Origin: Chloroflexota bacterium
Lineage (GTDB): Bacteria; Chloroflexota; Ktedonobacteria; Ktedonobacterales; Ktedonobacteraceae
NCBI GenBank assembly: GCA_005879655.1
Contig: VBJK01000091.1
Coordinates: 1-35,367 of the forward strand
DNA length: 35,367 nt
Reading direction: 5' to 3'
In this document: piece after piece, positions 15,061 to 23,506 of the stretch
Position numbering within the stretch: position 1 is the stretch's first letter
Layout: every line of letters starts with the position of its first letter
Notes under the pieces: generated by a model
Databases searched by the model: none
Told to the model about the DNA's origin: nothing
The model's input: only the letters and a program-made list of their open reading frames with translations
Position numbers and translations under genes: made by a program

Positions 15061-16224
15061 TCATTTGCTTGCTCTAATTGTGCCCTTGTCAATCAAGGTA
15101 CTGGCTTCGATACAGAGGAATAAGAGCTGTGCTAGACCATTGCCGAGGGGCGGTACATACAAATACTCGTCGGTTGTATGTGCCCCTGCAATATAAGTGA
15201 GACCTACGCAAATAGAAGGGATATTCATACTCATTGGGATATTGGCATCGGTACTACCCCTGCCGTATCTTACTTCAATACCCAACCATTCCAATGCATG
15301 TGCAGCAGCCCGCACCAGCGGATCAGACAGGCTGCGTTGACCGGCAGGGCGCTCGCCCAACACAGTAATCTCGGTATGCAGCCCTTCACCAGCGCGTTGC
15401 TCAATGATCGCTCTAACTTGCTCTGCGAGCCGATTGAGCATCACCTCATTGATTGAGCGCAGATCAATTAACGCGCTGGCCTCGGCGGCAATTGTATTGA
15501 CAGAGGTTCCCCCTTCAATTATGCCTACATTGTAGGTCGTACATGGCTCTTTTGGCACCTCCAACTCTGCAATGGCCGTGATGATACGCGCTAGCCCGTA
15601 AATGGCATTAGGGCGACCAAATGCAGCAAAGGAATGACCACCAGTGCCACGTACGGTGACACGCCAGCGCTTAGAGCCAACACTCACTGGCACGATACGC
15701 CCCAATTCACCGTCGAGCGCAATGACTGCCCCAAGATCGTCATAATAGCGTCTGACAGCCGCTCGTGCACCACAGAGATTGCCAAGTCCTTCCTCCCCTA
15801 CATCAGCCACTGCGACAATATCGACCGCAGTTTCGATATGTAATTTGTCCAGCACTTCGAGTAACGTGATCATTGTTGCCACACTCGCGCTATTGTCACC
15901 AATGCTTGGGCCACGCAGAATATTGCCCTCGCGTCGAATGTGCAACGGCGTGGCCAGAGGAAATACTGTATCGGTATGTGCTAATATCATCAGTACTGGT
16001 CCCTGTCCACGTTTACCGCGACGTACATAGACATTTCCAATCTCGTCGATGTCGGGCAGGTAGCCACGTTGTTGTAGTAATGTGGCGACGAATTGAGCGC
16101 GTTGCCACTCATTGCCAGTTGGAGCTGGCACGGCACAGATACGTTGTGCGAGATCAGCAACCTGCTCGGTATGGGCGCGAGCCGTTGCCCGCAATTGGTC
16201 TAATTCGGATGAAGAATGCTCCAT
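15061..16224 (-). CDS. M20-family zinc metallopeptidase / deacylase
   Basis: A 387-residue M20 hydrolase. Metal ligands and catalytic residues are visible: HTD (His83, Asp85 beside the metals), bridging Asp110 in IGDNSA, the catalytic Glu pair at 144-145 (VGEEGLGN), Asp171 (DGELG), and a C-terminal His in AGAHTTDEY. The dimerisation (lid) domain with GTGGHSFAAFGRPNAI lies in the middle. The family removes C-terminal or N-acyl amino acids (carboxypeptidase G2, peptidase T and ArgE-like enzymes); the exact substrate is not readable. ATG at 16224 is preceded by GGAAGGCAGGA. A consensus-like promoter is 43-71 bp upstream. No tie to the PKS cluster is evident beyond position. Confidence 0.92.
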   Translation of the reverse strand: MEHSSSELDQLRATARAHTEQVADLAQRICAVPAPTGNEWQRAQFVATLLQQRGYLPDIDEIGNVYVRRGKRGQGPVLMILAHTDTVFPLATPLHIRREGNILRGPSIGDNSASVATMITLLEVLDKLHIETAVDIVAVADVGEEGLGNLCGARAAVRRYYDDLGAVIALDGELGRIVPVSVGSKRWRVTVRGTGGHSFAAFGRPNAIYGLARIITAIAELEVPKEPCTTYNVGIIEGGTSVNTIAAEASALIDLRSINEVMLNRLAEQVRAIIEQRAGEGLHTEITVLGERPAGQRSLSDPLVRAAAHALEWLGIEVRYGRGSTDANIPMSMNIPSICVGLTYIAGAHTTDEYLYVPPLGNGLAQLLFLCIEASTLIDKGTIRASK

Positions 16225-16266
16225 TGAGTCCTGCCTTCCAAAACATAGTGAATAGTATTGAGAACT

Positions 16267-16295
16267 AGTGTACTAAATGTCATATAGATTGTCAA
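16267..16295 (-). promoter_or_regulatory. Promoter for the M20 peptidase gene
   Basis: On the minus strand TTGACA, 17 bp, then TACACT. The start would fall about 35 bp before the ATG at 16224. Confidence 0.6.
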
Positions 16296-16351
16296 TACTG
16301 CATAAGACGAAATTGTGCCTGTTTTTCTTTACTCATGGACTTGGTGTGATA

Positions 16352-16373
16352 AATTGCGCATCTACGGAATATG
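16352..16373. repeat. Fragment of dispersed repeat family R
   Basis: AATTGCGCATCTACGGAAT plus ATG matches 27540-27561 with two or three differences. It sits in the otherwise featureless gap 16296-16515 between the divergent peptidase and aminotransferase genes, with no partner arm here. Confidence 0.5.
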
Positions 16374-16515
16374 CTTCAATGCCAATAATGACGCGCACCC
16401 CTACAATTCAAAAATCTCTCTGTTAGCAGGTGTCCGCTGAAGAGCATCAACCAGTGGTATAATAAGCGGAAAGCAGAGTTACAAAAGAAGCTTGGCCATA
16501 ATGGAGGCTATTTGC

Positions 16516-17617
16516 ATGTCCACATCTGCCAGTCGCGTAGCGACATTTGGTACGACTATTTTTACAGAAATCAACGTTCTTGCCCAGCAATACCATGCGC
16601 TGAACCTGGGACAGGGAAAACCTGACTTTGATACGCAAGCGGATATTATTGAGCGGGTGGTACAGGCGTTAGCAAGCGGGACGCAGAATCAGTATGCTCC
16701 TGGCCCTGGCACTGCCGTACTGCGGCAAGCTGTCGCTGACCACGCTGCGCGCTTCTATCAGCTCGCTATCGATCCGGCACAAGGCGTTATCATTACATCT
16801 GGCGCAACCGAAGGTATTTTTGCCTCTGTATTGGGTCTGGTAGATCCTGGTGATGAAGTGATTGTCTTGGAGCCATACTATGATTCATACGTGCCTAATA
16901 TCATCATGGCGAATGCTGTGCCTGTCTACGTTCCATTGCATCCCCCAACCTGGAGCTTTGCTCACGACGAGCTACGCGCGGCCTTTAACAAGAAGACACG
17001 AGCACTGATCCTGAATACACCACACAATCCTACCGGGCACGTTTTTACACGCGAAGAACTTACCCAGATTGCTGACTTATGTATTGAGTACGATGTGACG
17101 GTAATCGCAGACGAGGTCTATGAGCATCTAACCTTTGGTGGGGCGCAACATCTTTCCATGGCAACGCTACCTGGTATGTTTGAACGCACTGTGACGGTCA
17201 GCAGATGGGGCGGCGCGTGCTCATCAGTTTATTACCTTCTCCGTCCATCACCCGACTCAGGCAGCTATCGCCTATGCGCTCAACCTTCCTGACTCGTACT
17301 ATCAAGACTTTCAAGCGCTGTATGCCGCCAAAGCACAGCTCCTGCTCACCGCAATGGCCGGGAGTGGACTCAAAGCTCTGCCTTCTGAAGGTACCTATTT
17401 TACGATGACTGACTATAGAGATGTCTTCAAAGGTAGCTCCCTGGAATGTGCACGTTATATGACCAGAGATATAGGGATAGCCTGTATCCCAACGGAGACC
17501 TTCTATAGTCAGCAGCATCAGCATATTGGCCAGGGCTATGTCCGGCTCTCATTCTGTAAAAGCGACGAGATGTTGCACGCTGTAAAAGAACGCCTGACTA
17601 GACTACACAGGCAATAG
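16516..17617 (+). pseudogene. Class I/II PLP aminotransferase, frameshifted, PLP lysine deleted
   Basis: The first part (to 17292) reads as a fold-type I aminotransferase: LNLGQGKPDF, YAPGPGTAVLRQAV, SGATEGIF, ILNTPHNPTG and VIADEVYEHLTF. After MFERTVTVS the frame jumps. The sequence resumes in another frame at 17219 (AHQFITFSVHHPTQ) and runs to the stop at 17617 (GYVRLSFCKSDEM). The missing piece is where the family has S-x-G-K-x-F-S-x-T-G-W, about 25-30 residues including the Lys that binds PLP. It cannot be an active transaminase as given. The start chosen is ATG 16516, with GGAGG 8-9 bp upstream. It resembles the methionine/kynurenine-type aminotransferase group. Real decay or an assembly collapse are both possible. 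Confidence 0.88.
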
Positions 17618-17962
17618 ATGTATAAAGACCAGATCGCCAGAGAAGGTGGCAACCTCTCTGACGAGCTGGCCTCCCTGCAACGTTCAACTCCTCAAAAGGT
17701 CCGTCCTACCTCCTAGACGCATAGCTTCTATCCTTTCTTATTACTTAGCTTCACGGTGATTATTCACGTTCCTTCTTATTTTGCAACCATCGCCTCCATG
17801 AGAGCAAATAATGCTCATCTTTGGAGAAAATTTCCTCAAGAAAGCCCATCATGCGCTTTGTCTTTTACACTGTAGTTACACAACATGTGACTATTAACAA
17901 AAATGAAGCTTTCATTTAAATATTTTATGTACTTTTGAGCATTTACGAGCGCCAAGCAGTGC

Positions 17963-17991
17963 TTGACATGTTTCGCATTTTATGTTAGAAT
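17963..17991 (+). promoter_or_regulatory. Strong sigma-70-like promoter
   Basis: TTGACA, exactly 17 bp, TAGAAT. The nearest downstream gene on this strand is the HTH protein at 18510, which would leave a leader of over 500 nt. It may drive an unrecognised small RNA instead. Confidence 0.6.
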
Positions 17992-18356
17992 TCCCTACGT
18001 AGAGTAAGAGTTGTCTTCTACGCTCGACACCTTTTTCACTCTATGAGGAATGCAAGTACCAGACCATTAAAATGAAAAATTGTTGCGTGCTTGTGAGATG
18101 ATGTTACACACGCGCTTAACAATTTTCCAAGGTTGTACCCAACATGTTGGCGGCAAACTGAAATATCAGAATCTCTCAGAATCCCTCAGAAAGTGTCAGA
18201 ACATATCAACAGAGCTGTTGCAACGGTCTTATGGAGTGATGGACTTTCAGGGTAGACTTGCGTGCGAATCTTCATTATGGAGATTCACAGAGAAAAAAAA
18301 CCGGCTGAAGTAGATAGGTTTTTCGTACCTTTTATCACTATTCTGAACGGAGTTCC

Positions 18357-18385
18357 TTTACAAACCTCTTACAATGTTATACAAT
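18357..18385 (+). promoter_or_regulatory. Candidate promoter nearer the HTH gene
   Basis: TTTACA, 17 bp, TACAAT. It gives a leader of about 115 nt to the HTH gene at 18510. Confidence 0.45.
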
Positions 18386-18509
18386 GCAGACACAATGTTT
18401 TCTAGTGTATGCTTCTCAGTCGGTTCTTACCCTGGTTGTTTTATCAGGAGACATTGTTAGTTCGTTATTAAGCAAAGTTATTGGTTAGTAAGGAAGTGAG
18501 CGAAACAAA

Positions 18510-18713
18510 ATGAGTGAACTGTTGACCGTATCGGAAGTTGCCCGCATTCTTCGTGTTGATGACACTACTGTACGCCGTTGGGTAAAACAAGGTGCTCTTG
18601 AAGCAGTCGTGTTGCCACATGTAAATGCCCGTCAAGCCTATCGTGTGCGCCGTAGTACCTTAGAGAAGTTGATTGGGTCGCCTGTTGAAATGGCAGAGGC
18701 CGAAGTCAAGTAA
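18510..18713 (+). CDS. Small MerR/excisionase-type helix-turn-helix DNA-binding protein
   Basis: A 67-residue protein that is essentially one winged-helix domain: LLTVSEVARILRVDDTTVRR (3-23) followed by WVKQGALEAVVL and the wing/strand AYRVRRSTLEKLI. This is the HTH_17 layout shared by phage excisionases and BldC-like regulators. It binds DNA, probably as a dimer or in arrays. No integrase or phage gene is nearby, so a free-standing regulator is more likely than an excisionase (inference). The ATG follows AAGGAAGTGAG at slightly long spacing. One or both upstream promoters may drive it. It stands alone; the 342 bp after it (18714-19055) hold no gene, only the inverted repeat at 18967-19034. 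Confidence 0.85.
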   Translation: MSELLTVSEVARILRVDDTTVRRWVKQGALEAVVLPHVNARQAYRVRRSTLEKLIGSPVEMAEAEVK

Positions 18714-18966
18714 ACTCAAGAAAACTACGGGATTGTCCATGGAGTGGGTATACCTTCTCCTTTCCAATCCTAACCTGTATCTGAATGCTTGTAGAAAAAT
18801 CTATCGATGTGCTGGTCACTGGCTTCCAATGCGATGAGCGAGGTCACAATGCACTGCGGGAGGTCTACCGCTACTAGCTTGGTACAGGATGGTGCGTAAT
18901 CAAACCTGGATGCTGCAAAAGGTATCGGGTACTGGCGGTTCCCGTACCTTCTGACAGCAACACAAC

Positions 18967-19034
18967 ACAGCGCTGTCAGAAGCTTCTCGCAGGCGTCATG
19001 CCCTGAGAAAACGAGAAGCTTCTGACAGCGCTGT
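18967..19034. repeat. Perfect 23-bp inverted repeat, 22-nt loop
   Basis: The arms 18967-18989 and 19012-19034 are exact complements and start ACAGCGCTGTCAGAAGCTTC. Each arm itself contains the palindromes ACAGCGCTGT and GAAGCTTC. A partial third copy (CTTCTGACAGC) lies just upstream near 18950. It sits between the converging HTH gene and htpG. There is no U-tract on either strand, so it is not a classical Rho-independent terminator, though it may stop or stabilise both transcripts. Confidence 0.75.
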
Positions 19035-19055
19035 ACTATGTGATAGCCTTTGACG

Positions 19056-20880
19056 CTAGCTTTGAGCTAGCAAGTTGTTGAGTCGGTTCACGAATGCAAT
19101 AGGGTCATCCAATGTTTCGCCACTGCTCAGTACTGACTGATCTAGGAGAACATTTGCCCAATCGGTAAAGCGCGTCTCATCTGCCTCGTCCTTGAGCTTG
19201 AGAATGATAGGATGTTGCGCATTGATCTCCAAAATCTGTTTGTCCTGCGGCACACTTTGCCCATTGGCCTCTAATAAACGTTTCAAGCTGGGATCTATAC
19301 CATAATCACCCAGCACGAGACAAGCCGGTGAACTCGTCAAGCGTGTGGTAGTGCGCACGTCCTTAACTTTCTCACTAAGAACGTTCTTCAGGCGCTCAAC
19401 AAGTTCTCGCGCCTCATCAGCGGTTTTCTGTTGTTCCTGCTTCTCCTGCTCATCCTCCAACTTGCCCAGATCAACTTCACCTTTGGCGACGGACTGTAGC
19501 TGGGTTCCGTTGAACTCGCTAAGCTCAGATCCAATGAAGTGATCGACTGGGTCGAAGAGCAATAGGACCTCGATGCCCTTCTTTGTGAAGATTTCCAACA
19601 GGGGGCTGTTCTTTGCAGCGGCATAGCTGTCGGCAACCAGGTAATAGATCTTATCCTGGCCCTCTTTCATGCGGCCAACGTACTGTTCTAGAGAGACTTC
19701 CTGTGTCTCACTGCCAGAGCTAGTCGAGGAGAAACGCAGCAATTTGTAAAGCGCTTCACGGTTGCCATGATCTTCGATTAATCCCTCTTTCAGGACAGAG
19801 CCAAAGACCTTCCAGAGAGTAGCATATTTCTCAGGATCATTGCTTGCCGTATCGTTCAACAGGCCCAGTACCTTTTTGACGGCATTGGTGCGCATCGCAT
19901 CAATGAGCTTATTCTGCTGCAATAGTTCGCGCGATACGTTTAAAGGCAGGTCGTTGGAGTCCACGACGCCACGCACAAAGCGCAGATAACGCGGCATCAA
20001 CTTTTCGGCATCGTCCATGATAAACACGCGGCGCACGTACAGTTTTACGCCATGATGCCGTTCACGCGTCCACATATCGTAGGGAGCACGAGCAGGGATG
20101 TAGAGCAGTAGGGTGTACTCTTGTGTTCCCTCCATCTTGCTGTGTACGTATGCCAGCGGGTTATCGAAGTCGTGCGAGATGTGTTTATAAAATTCGTGAT
20201 ATTCTTGCTCAGTAATCTCACTCTTTGAGCGTGTCCAGAGGGCAGAAGCCTTGTTAACAACTTCGTCTTCATCCTTGTCCTGGGCCTCGCTCTTCATCGC
20301 GATGGGTAACATGATGTGGTCGGAATATTTACGGATAATTGAGCGCAATTTGTAACCACTGAGCAGCTCGTCCTCCTCTTCGCGCAGGTGTAGCACTACC
20401 TCAGTTCCGCGCGCGGGCCTCTCAACCGTTTCGATGGTGTATTCGCCCTGACCATGAGACTCCCATCTCACACCCTCACTCGCCTGCAAGCCTGCCTGAC
20501 GTGTGATCAGCGTTACCCTATCGGCAACAACAAAGGAGGAATAAAAGCCCACTCCAAACTGACCAATCAGATTGGCATCTTTCTGTTTATCACCTGTCAA
20601 CGACTGAAAAAACTCGCGTGTTCCCGACTTCGCAATGGTTCCAATATGCTCCACTACCTCGGCGCGGCTCATACCAATACCATTGTCAACAACAGTAATC
20701 GTACGTGCATCCTTATCATAACTCACGCGAATTTTAAAATCAGCGTCGCGCTCGTAAAGCGAAGCATCAGACAACGCGTCAAAACGTAAACGATCAATAG
20801 CATCAGACGCATTAGAGATTAGCTCACGCAGAAAGATCTCTTTATTAGCCCAGTGTTTCCTTATGTGTTTCTACCGTCAT
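19056..20880 (-). pseudogene. htpG: HSP90 chaperone HtpG with 5' frameshift
   Basis: Nearly the whole HSP90 protein is readable: NKEIFLRELISNASDAIDRL, DNGIGM, GTIAKSGT, GQFGVGFYSSF, then the middle domain (LPLNVSRELLQQNKLI) and C-terminal dimerisation domain, ending at 19056. The ATG at 20880, with GGAGG nine bp upstream, starts MTVETHKETLG and then hits TAA at 20845-20847. The sequence NKEIF continues in a different frame from 20846. About 18 residues of the first helix (family pattern FQxEVxxLL...SLY) are gone. No normal start lies in the main frame before a TTG at 20774, which would drop the ATP-contacting RELISNASDA. As written no full HtpG can be made. Given the otherwise perfect conservation, a sequence error is a serious alternative to true loss. 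Confidence 0.85.
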
Positions 20881-21072
20881 AAATATGTACCTCCGCAGTA
20901 ATCGTCAGGGCAGTGTGCCATGCGGCTTCACTGCCTCTTGAGGTTGCTTTCCTGGTGACAAAGACTCTTCATATCAAGCAAGGTAAGAATAAAGCCTTCC
21001 GGTAGTATATATCACAACAAATATTAGAATGACGTAAGAAAACTATTAGAGATGTGTTGGAGGCATTGTTAG

Positions 21073-22179
21073 CTACACGCTATTTCTGTGGCGGCGGACG
21101 CGGCAGCCCGCCTCTATATTCCATGGACCAGCTCTATTGCCCGCCAGTGTACAATACTCAATTGTCCCCTGGCCTTGAGAGCGTACTATGATCCCATAGT
21201 GCTTGCTGTCATTAACCTGGCATTGGCGCACAACGGGGTTGCCGCCCTGTGCGATGGCCAGTCCTGCTGTACCATTGGCAATGATATCGCAGTCCTCGAT
21301 CGTTCCGCGTCCATGCTCATGAACATAGATGCCAGCCTGTATCCCATCATGAATGCGACAGCGGCGAATAAATGGATTTCCACCTTGAATGATATTGATG
21401 CCCGCGCTAACGCAGGACATAATATCGCAATTTTTGATGGTACCTTGTCCGCGCGTCCGTATCAGAATGCCGAATTGTAATTCGTCATGAATAACGCAGT
21501 GCTGTATCAGGGGATCGCTACCTTGACTTATGCCTATGCCTGCGCGTGTATTTTGGTAGATATCGCAATATTCTATAGTACCGCGTCCGTATTCCTGGAT
21601 GAAGATGCCAAATTGTCTGCTATCGTGAATTTTACAGCGCCTCACTACTGGCGTACTGCCCTGCATAATGCCAATACCTGCACGTACGTTTTGATAGATA
21701 TCACATTCTTCTATGATACCTTGCCCATGATCATGAACCGAGATGCCGCTATGCTCTCCATGGTGAATGCGGCAGCGGCGAATAATGGGATTGCCATCCT
21801 TACTGATAGCGATAGACGAGCGAGCATTCGTGTGAAGTTCACAGTCTTCTATTGTGCCCCGGCCATCGTCATAAACGAAGATGCCAACAATACAGTGGTG
21901 GATGGTACAGCCCCGGATGAGTGGCTCTGCCGCAGCATGATGAATGGCAATGCCCCCTAGCGACTCGCTAGAAATGTCACAATCGGACAGCTTTAATTGC
22001 CCGCTGGAAATATTGACGGCACAATGCCCGTTTGGTCGAGCGCTCACCTTGCTACGCAATGTCAGACCACGAATAACAGCGGAACTGGCAGACATCTGCA
22101 CGCAGCTTGCATCGACGTTTTCTACAATAATCTGTTCACGTGGCCCGTCACCTACAATCTTGAGCTGTTTATGGAGCAC
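21073..22179 (-). CDS. Right-handed parallel beta-helix repeat protein (severed C-terminal part of kinase fusion)
   Basis: From LHKQLKIVGDGPREQIIVEN onward it is a chain of about ten repeats, each near 23 residues, of the PbH1 type: xIxxCxIHxxxxxGIxVxxxGxG, for example GRGTIEDCDI, GQGTIEYCTL, GNPFIRRCRIHD. This is the NosD/carbohydrate-lyase-like beta-solenoid fold. The apparent start (GTG at 22179) has no ribosome-binding site and lies inside the upstream kinase frame, so this is almost surely the C-terminal part of that protein, separated by a frameshift. It has no signal peptide and no lyase active site that can be recognised. In kinase fusions such solenoids probably bind a ligand or cell-wall sugar (inference). 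Confidence 0.85.
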   Translation of the reverse strand: MLHKQLKIVGDGPREQIIVENVDASCVQMSASSAVIRGLTLRSKVSARPNGHCAVNISSGQLKLSDCDISSESLGGIAIHHAAAEPLIRGCTIHHCIVGIFVYDDGRGTIEDCELHTNARSSIAISKDGNPIIRRCRIHHGEHSGISVHDHGQGIIEECDIYQNVRAGIGIMQGSTPVVRRCKIHDSRQFGIFIQEYGRGTIEYCDIYQNTRAGIGISQGSDPLIQHCVIHDELQFGILIRTRGQGTIKNCDIMSCVSAGINIIQGGNPFIRRCRIHDGIQAGIYVHEHGRGTIEDCDIIANGTAGLAIAQGGNPVVRQCQVNDSKHYGIIVRSQGQGTIEYCTLAGNRAGPWNIEAGCRVRRHRNSV

Positions 22180-23258
22180 GATGCCTTCTTTATGGCATCG
22201 CCAATCCTCGTGTAGTCTCCCCTTCCGTGCTGATCAACAATAATTGACGTGCGGAGCTTGAGTTCGGCTATGTGCGGTGAGGCTGGTGCCTGATAACTGA
22301 CACGCAGTGGTTGTTGGATGGCTTGTGCGATACGCTGCAATTCTTGCTTCACATCTTGCATCGTTGCCGGTCTCTTTTCCTTGGCCATCTCGGCCATCCC
22401 CGTAATGAGCGTCTCTAATGCACGACCAGTTGAAGAATAAGGTTCCAGGATAAGGGGAGGCAGATGGAATGGATCTTGTTGAGGATCGTAGCCGGACAGC
22501 AACTGGTGTAGTGTTACGCCAAGGCTATAGATATCGGCCTGTTCTGTTGTTTGAGCACGTCCATATTGTTCGGGGGCTGCGTAGCCTGGTGAGCCAAGCG
22601 CCTGGGTATCCTTTGTCTGCCCTGGCTTGAAGAGACGCGCAATGCCAAAATCAATGAGGTAGAGATGATTATCAGCTGTGATCATCACATTGGCAGGTTT
22701 CAAGTCGCGGAAGATGATGGGAGGTTGGCGTGTATGCAGATATCCTAATACAATGGCGAGTTGAATACCGATGTGAAGTACTTCAGAGACAGGGAGTTTG
22801 CCACCGGAGATATTTTGCAAGCGTGAGGCCAGTGTCTCCCCCTCGATATAATCCATGACCAGATACCAACGTCCATTAACTTCAAAGTGATCATAAATGC
22901 GCGGCAGATTAGGATGCATCAGGCTTGCCAGCAAGACAGCCTCGTGCTTGAAGGCTAGCGCCTCCTGCTGAAGTTCCAGGGGGGATTGACTTTCCTGGTT
23001 CATCTCTTTGATGGCACGCGCTACATTCTCTAAATGGATATCTTCGGCTTTGTAGACGGCCCCAAAACCACCCTGGCCTACTTTAGCCATAACACGAAAG
23101 CGTTGATTGAGTACGTAAGGGGTTGCGATTGAGCCGATGGGAGCTGACTGGCGATTGTGGTTGTTATAGCGCATGGGGTATCCGCAAGCAGGACAAAATT
23201 TTGCCTCTGCTGGATTAGAGGCACCGCAGGAGATACACTTACTTGCGGATAGCGGCAT
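22152..23258 (-). CDS. Zinc-ribbon Ser/Thr protein kinase (PknB-like)
   Basis: Start taken at ATG 23258 (MPLSASKCISCG), preceded by GAGAAGAAG. The N-terminus is a zinc ribbon, CxxC...CxxC (Cys8, 11, 22, 25). The kinase domain follows: GQGGFGAVYKA glycine loop (61-71), Lys84 in RAIKEM, RDLKPANV catalytic loop (HRD is FRD), IDFGIARLF (DFG), and SPGYAAPEQYG activation segment. No transmembrane helix follows. After the kinase comes IIVDQHGRGDYTRIGDAIKK, the usual beginning of a C-terminal beta-helix; the frame then ends at 22152 with unrelated residues, and the beta-helix resumes in another frame. About 15 residues (family pattern PGTRI..RPGLY) seem deleted at the junction near 22178. Kinase catalysis could survive; the sensor part would not be attached. 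Confidence 0.9.
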   Translation of the reverse strand: MPLSASKCISCGASNPAEAKFCPACGYPMRYNNHNRQSAPIGSIATPYVLNQRFRVMAKVGQGGFGAVYKAEDIHLENVARAIKEMNQESQSPLELQQEALAFKHEAVLLASLMHPNLPRIYDHFEVNGRWYLVMDYIEGETLASRLQNISGGKLPVSEVLHIGIQLAIVLGYLHTRQPPIIFRDLKPANVMITADNHLYLIDFGIARLFKPGQTKDTQALGSPGYAAPEQYGRAQTTEQADIYSLGVTLHQLLSGYDPQQDPFHLPPLILEPYSSTGRALETLITGMAEMAKEKRPATMQDVKQELQRIAQAIQQPLRVSYQAPASPHIAELKLRTSIIVDQHGRGDYTRIGDAIKKASCSINSSRL

Positions 23259-23393
23259 AACTTCTTCTCTCTTTTCGCACAGCATAACTTTCTGGAAGGT
23301 TCTCTTTTGACAATAGCATAGCAAGTAAAAGACTGTCAATGAGGCTAGCCACACTCCACGAGTTACTTGCTTCACAATCGGCGGGTAAATGGC

Positions 23394-23456
23394 AAAAAAA
23401 GGTGAGCTACGAGGGGAAGTCGATCAGTAATACTCATCGACCTCTCCTCGTAGCTC
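23394..23456 (-). terminator. Rho-independent terminator of isocitrate dehydrogenase gene
   Basis: On the minus strand a 21-bp stem beginning GAGCTACGAGGAGAGGTCGA, with one mismatch and one wobble and an 11-nt loop, is followed by ACC and seven T. It lies 50 bp after the icd stop. Confidence 0.85.
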
Positions 23457-23506
23457 CCATTCTTTCATCTGCTATGACGAATTGGTTGTACTAGGTGACA
23501 GTCTGG

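Larger units (their letters stand above)
17618..18509. other. 892-bp intergenic region with two promoter candidates
   Basis: No convincing protein gene. A 77-codon frame at 18080-18313 has no recognisable family or ribosome-binding site. The region is AT-rich and contains two sigma-70-like promoters on the plus strand (listed separately). A run of spaced TCAGAA words at 18167-18202 (CAGAATCTCTCAGAATCCCT and on) is the only low-complexity feature. The downstream HTH gene may have a long leader; a small RNA cannot be excluded. Confidence 0.5.

Noticed and set aside
18080..18313. Possible 77-residue protein
   Set aside because: No ribosome-binding site, no recognisable family, and biased low-complexity TCAGAA words; likely chance.
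21088..21960. Long plus-strand frames of 130 and 157 codons
   Set aside because: Antisense shadows of the repetitive beta-helix gene; its repeat structure keeps other frames open.
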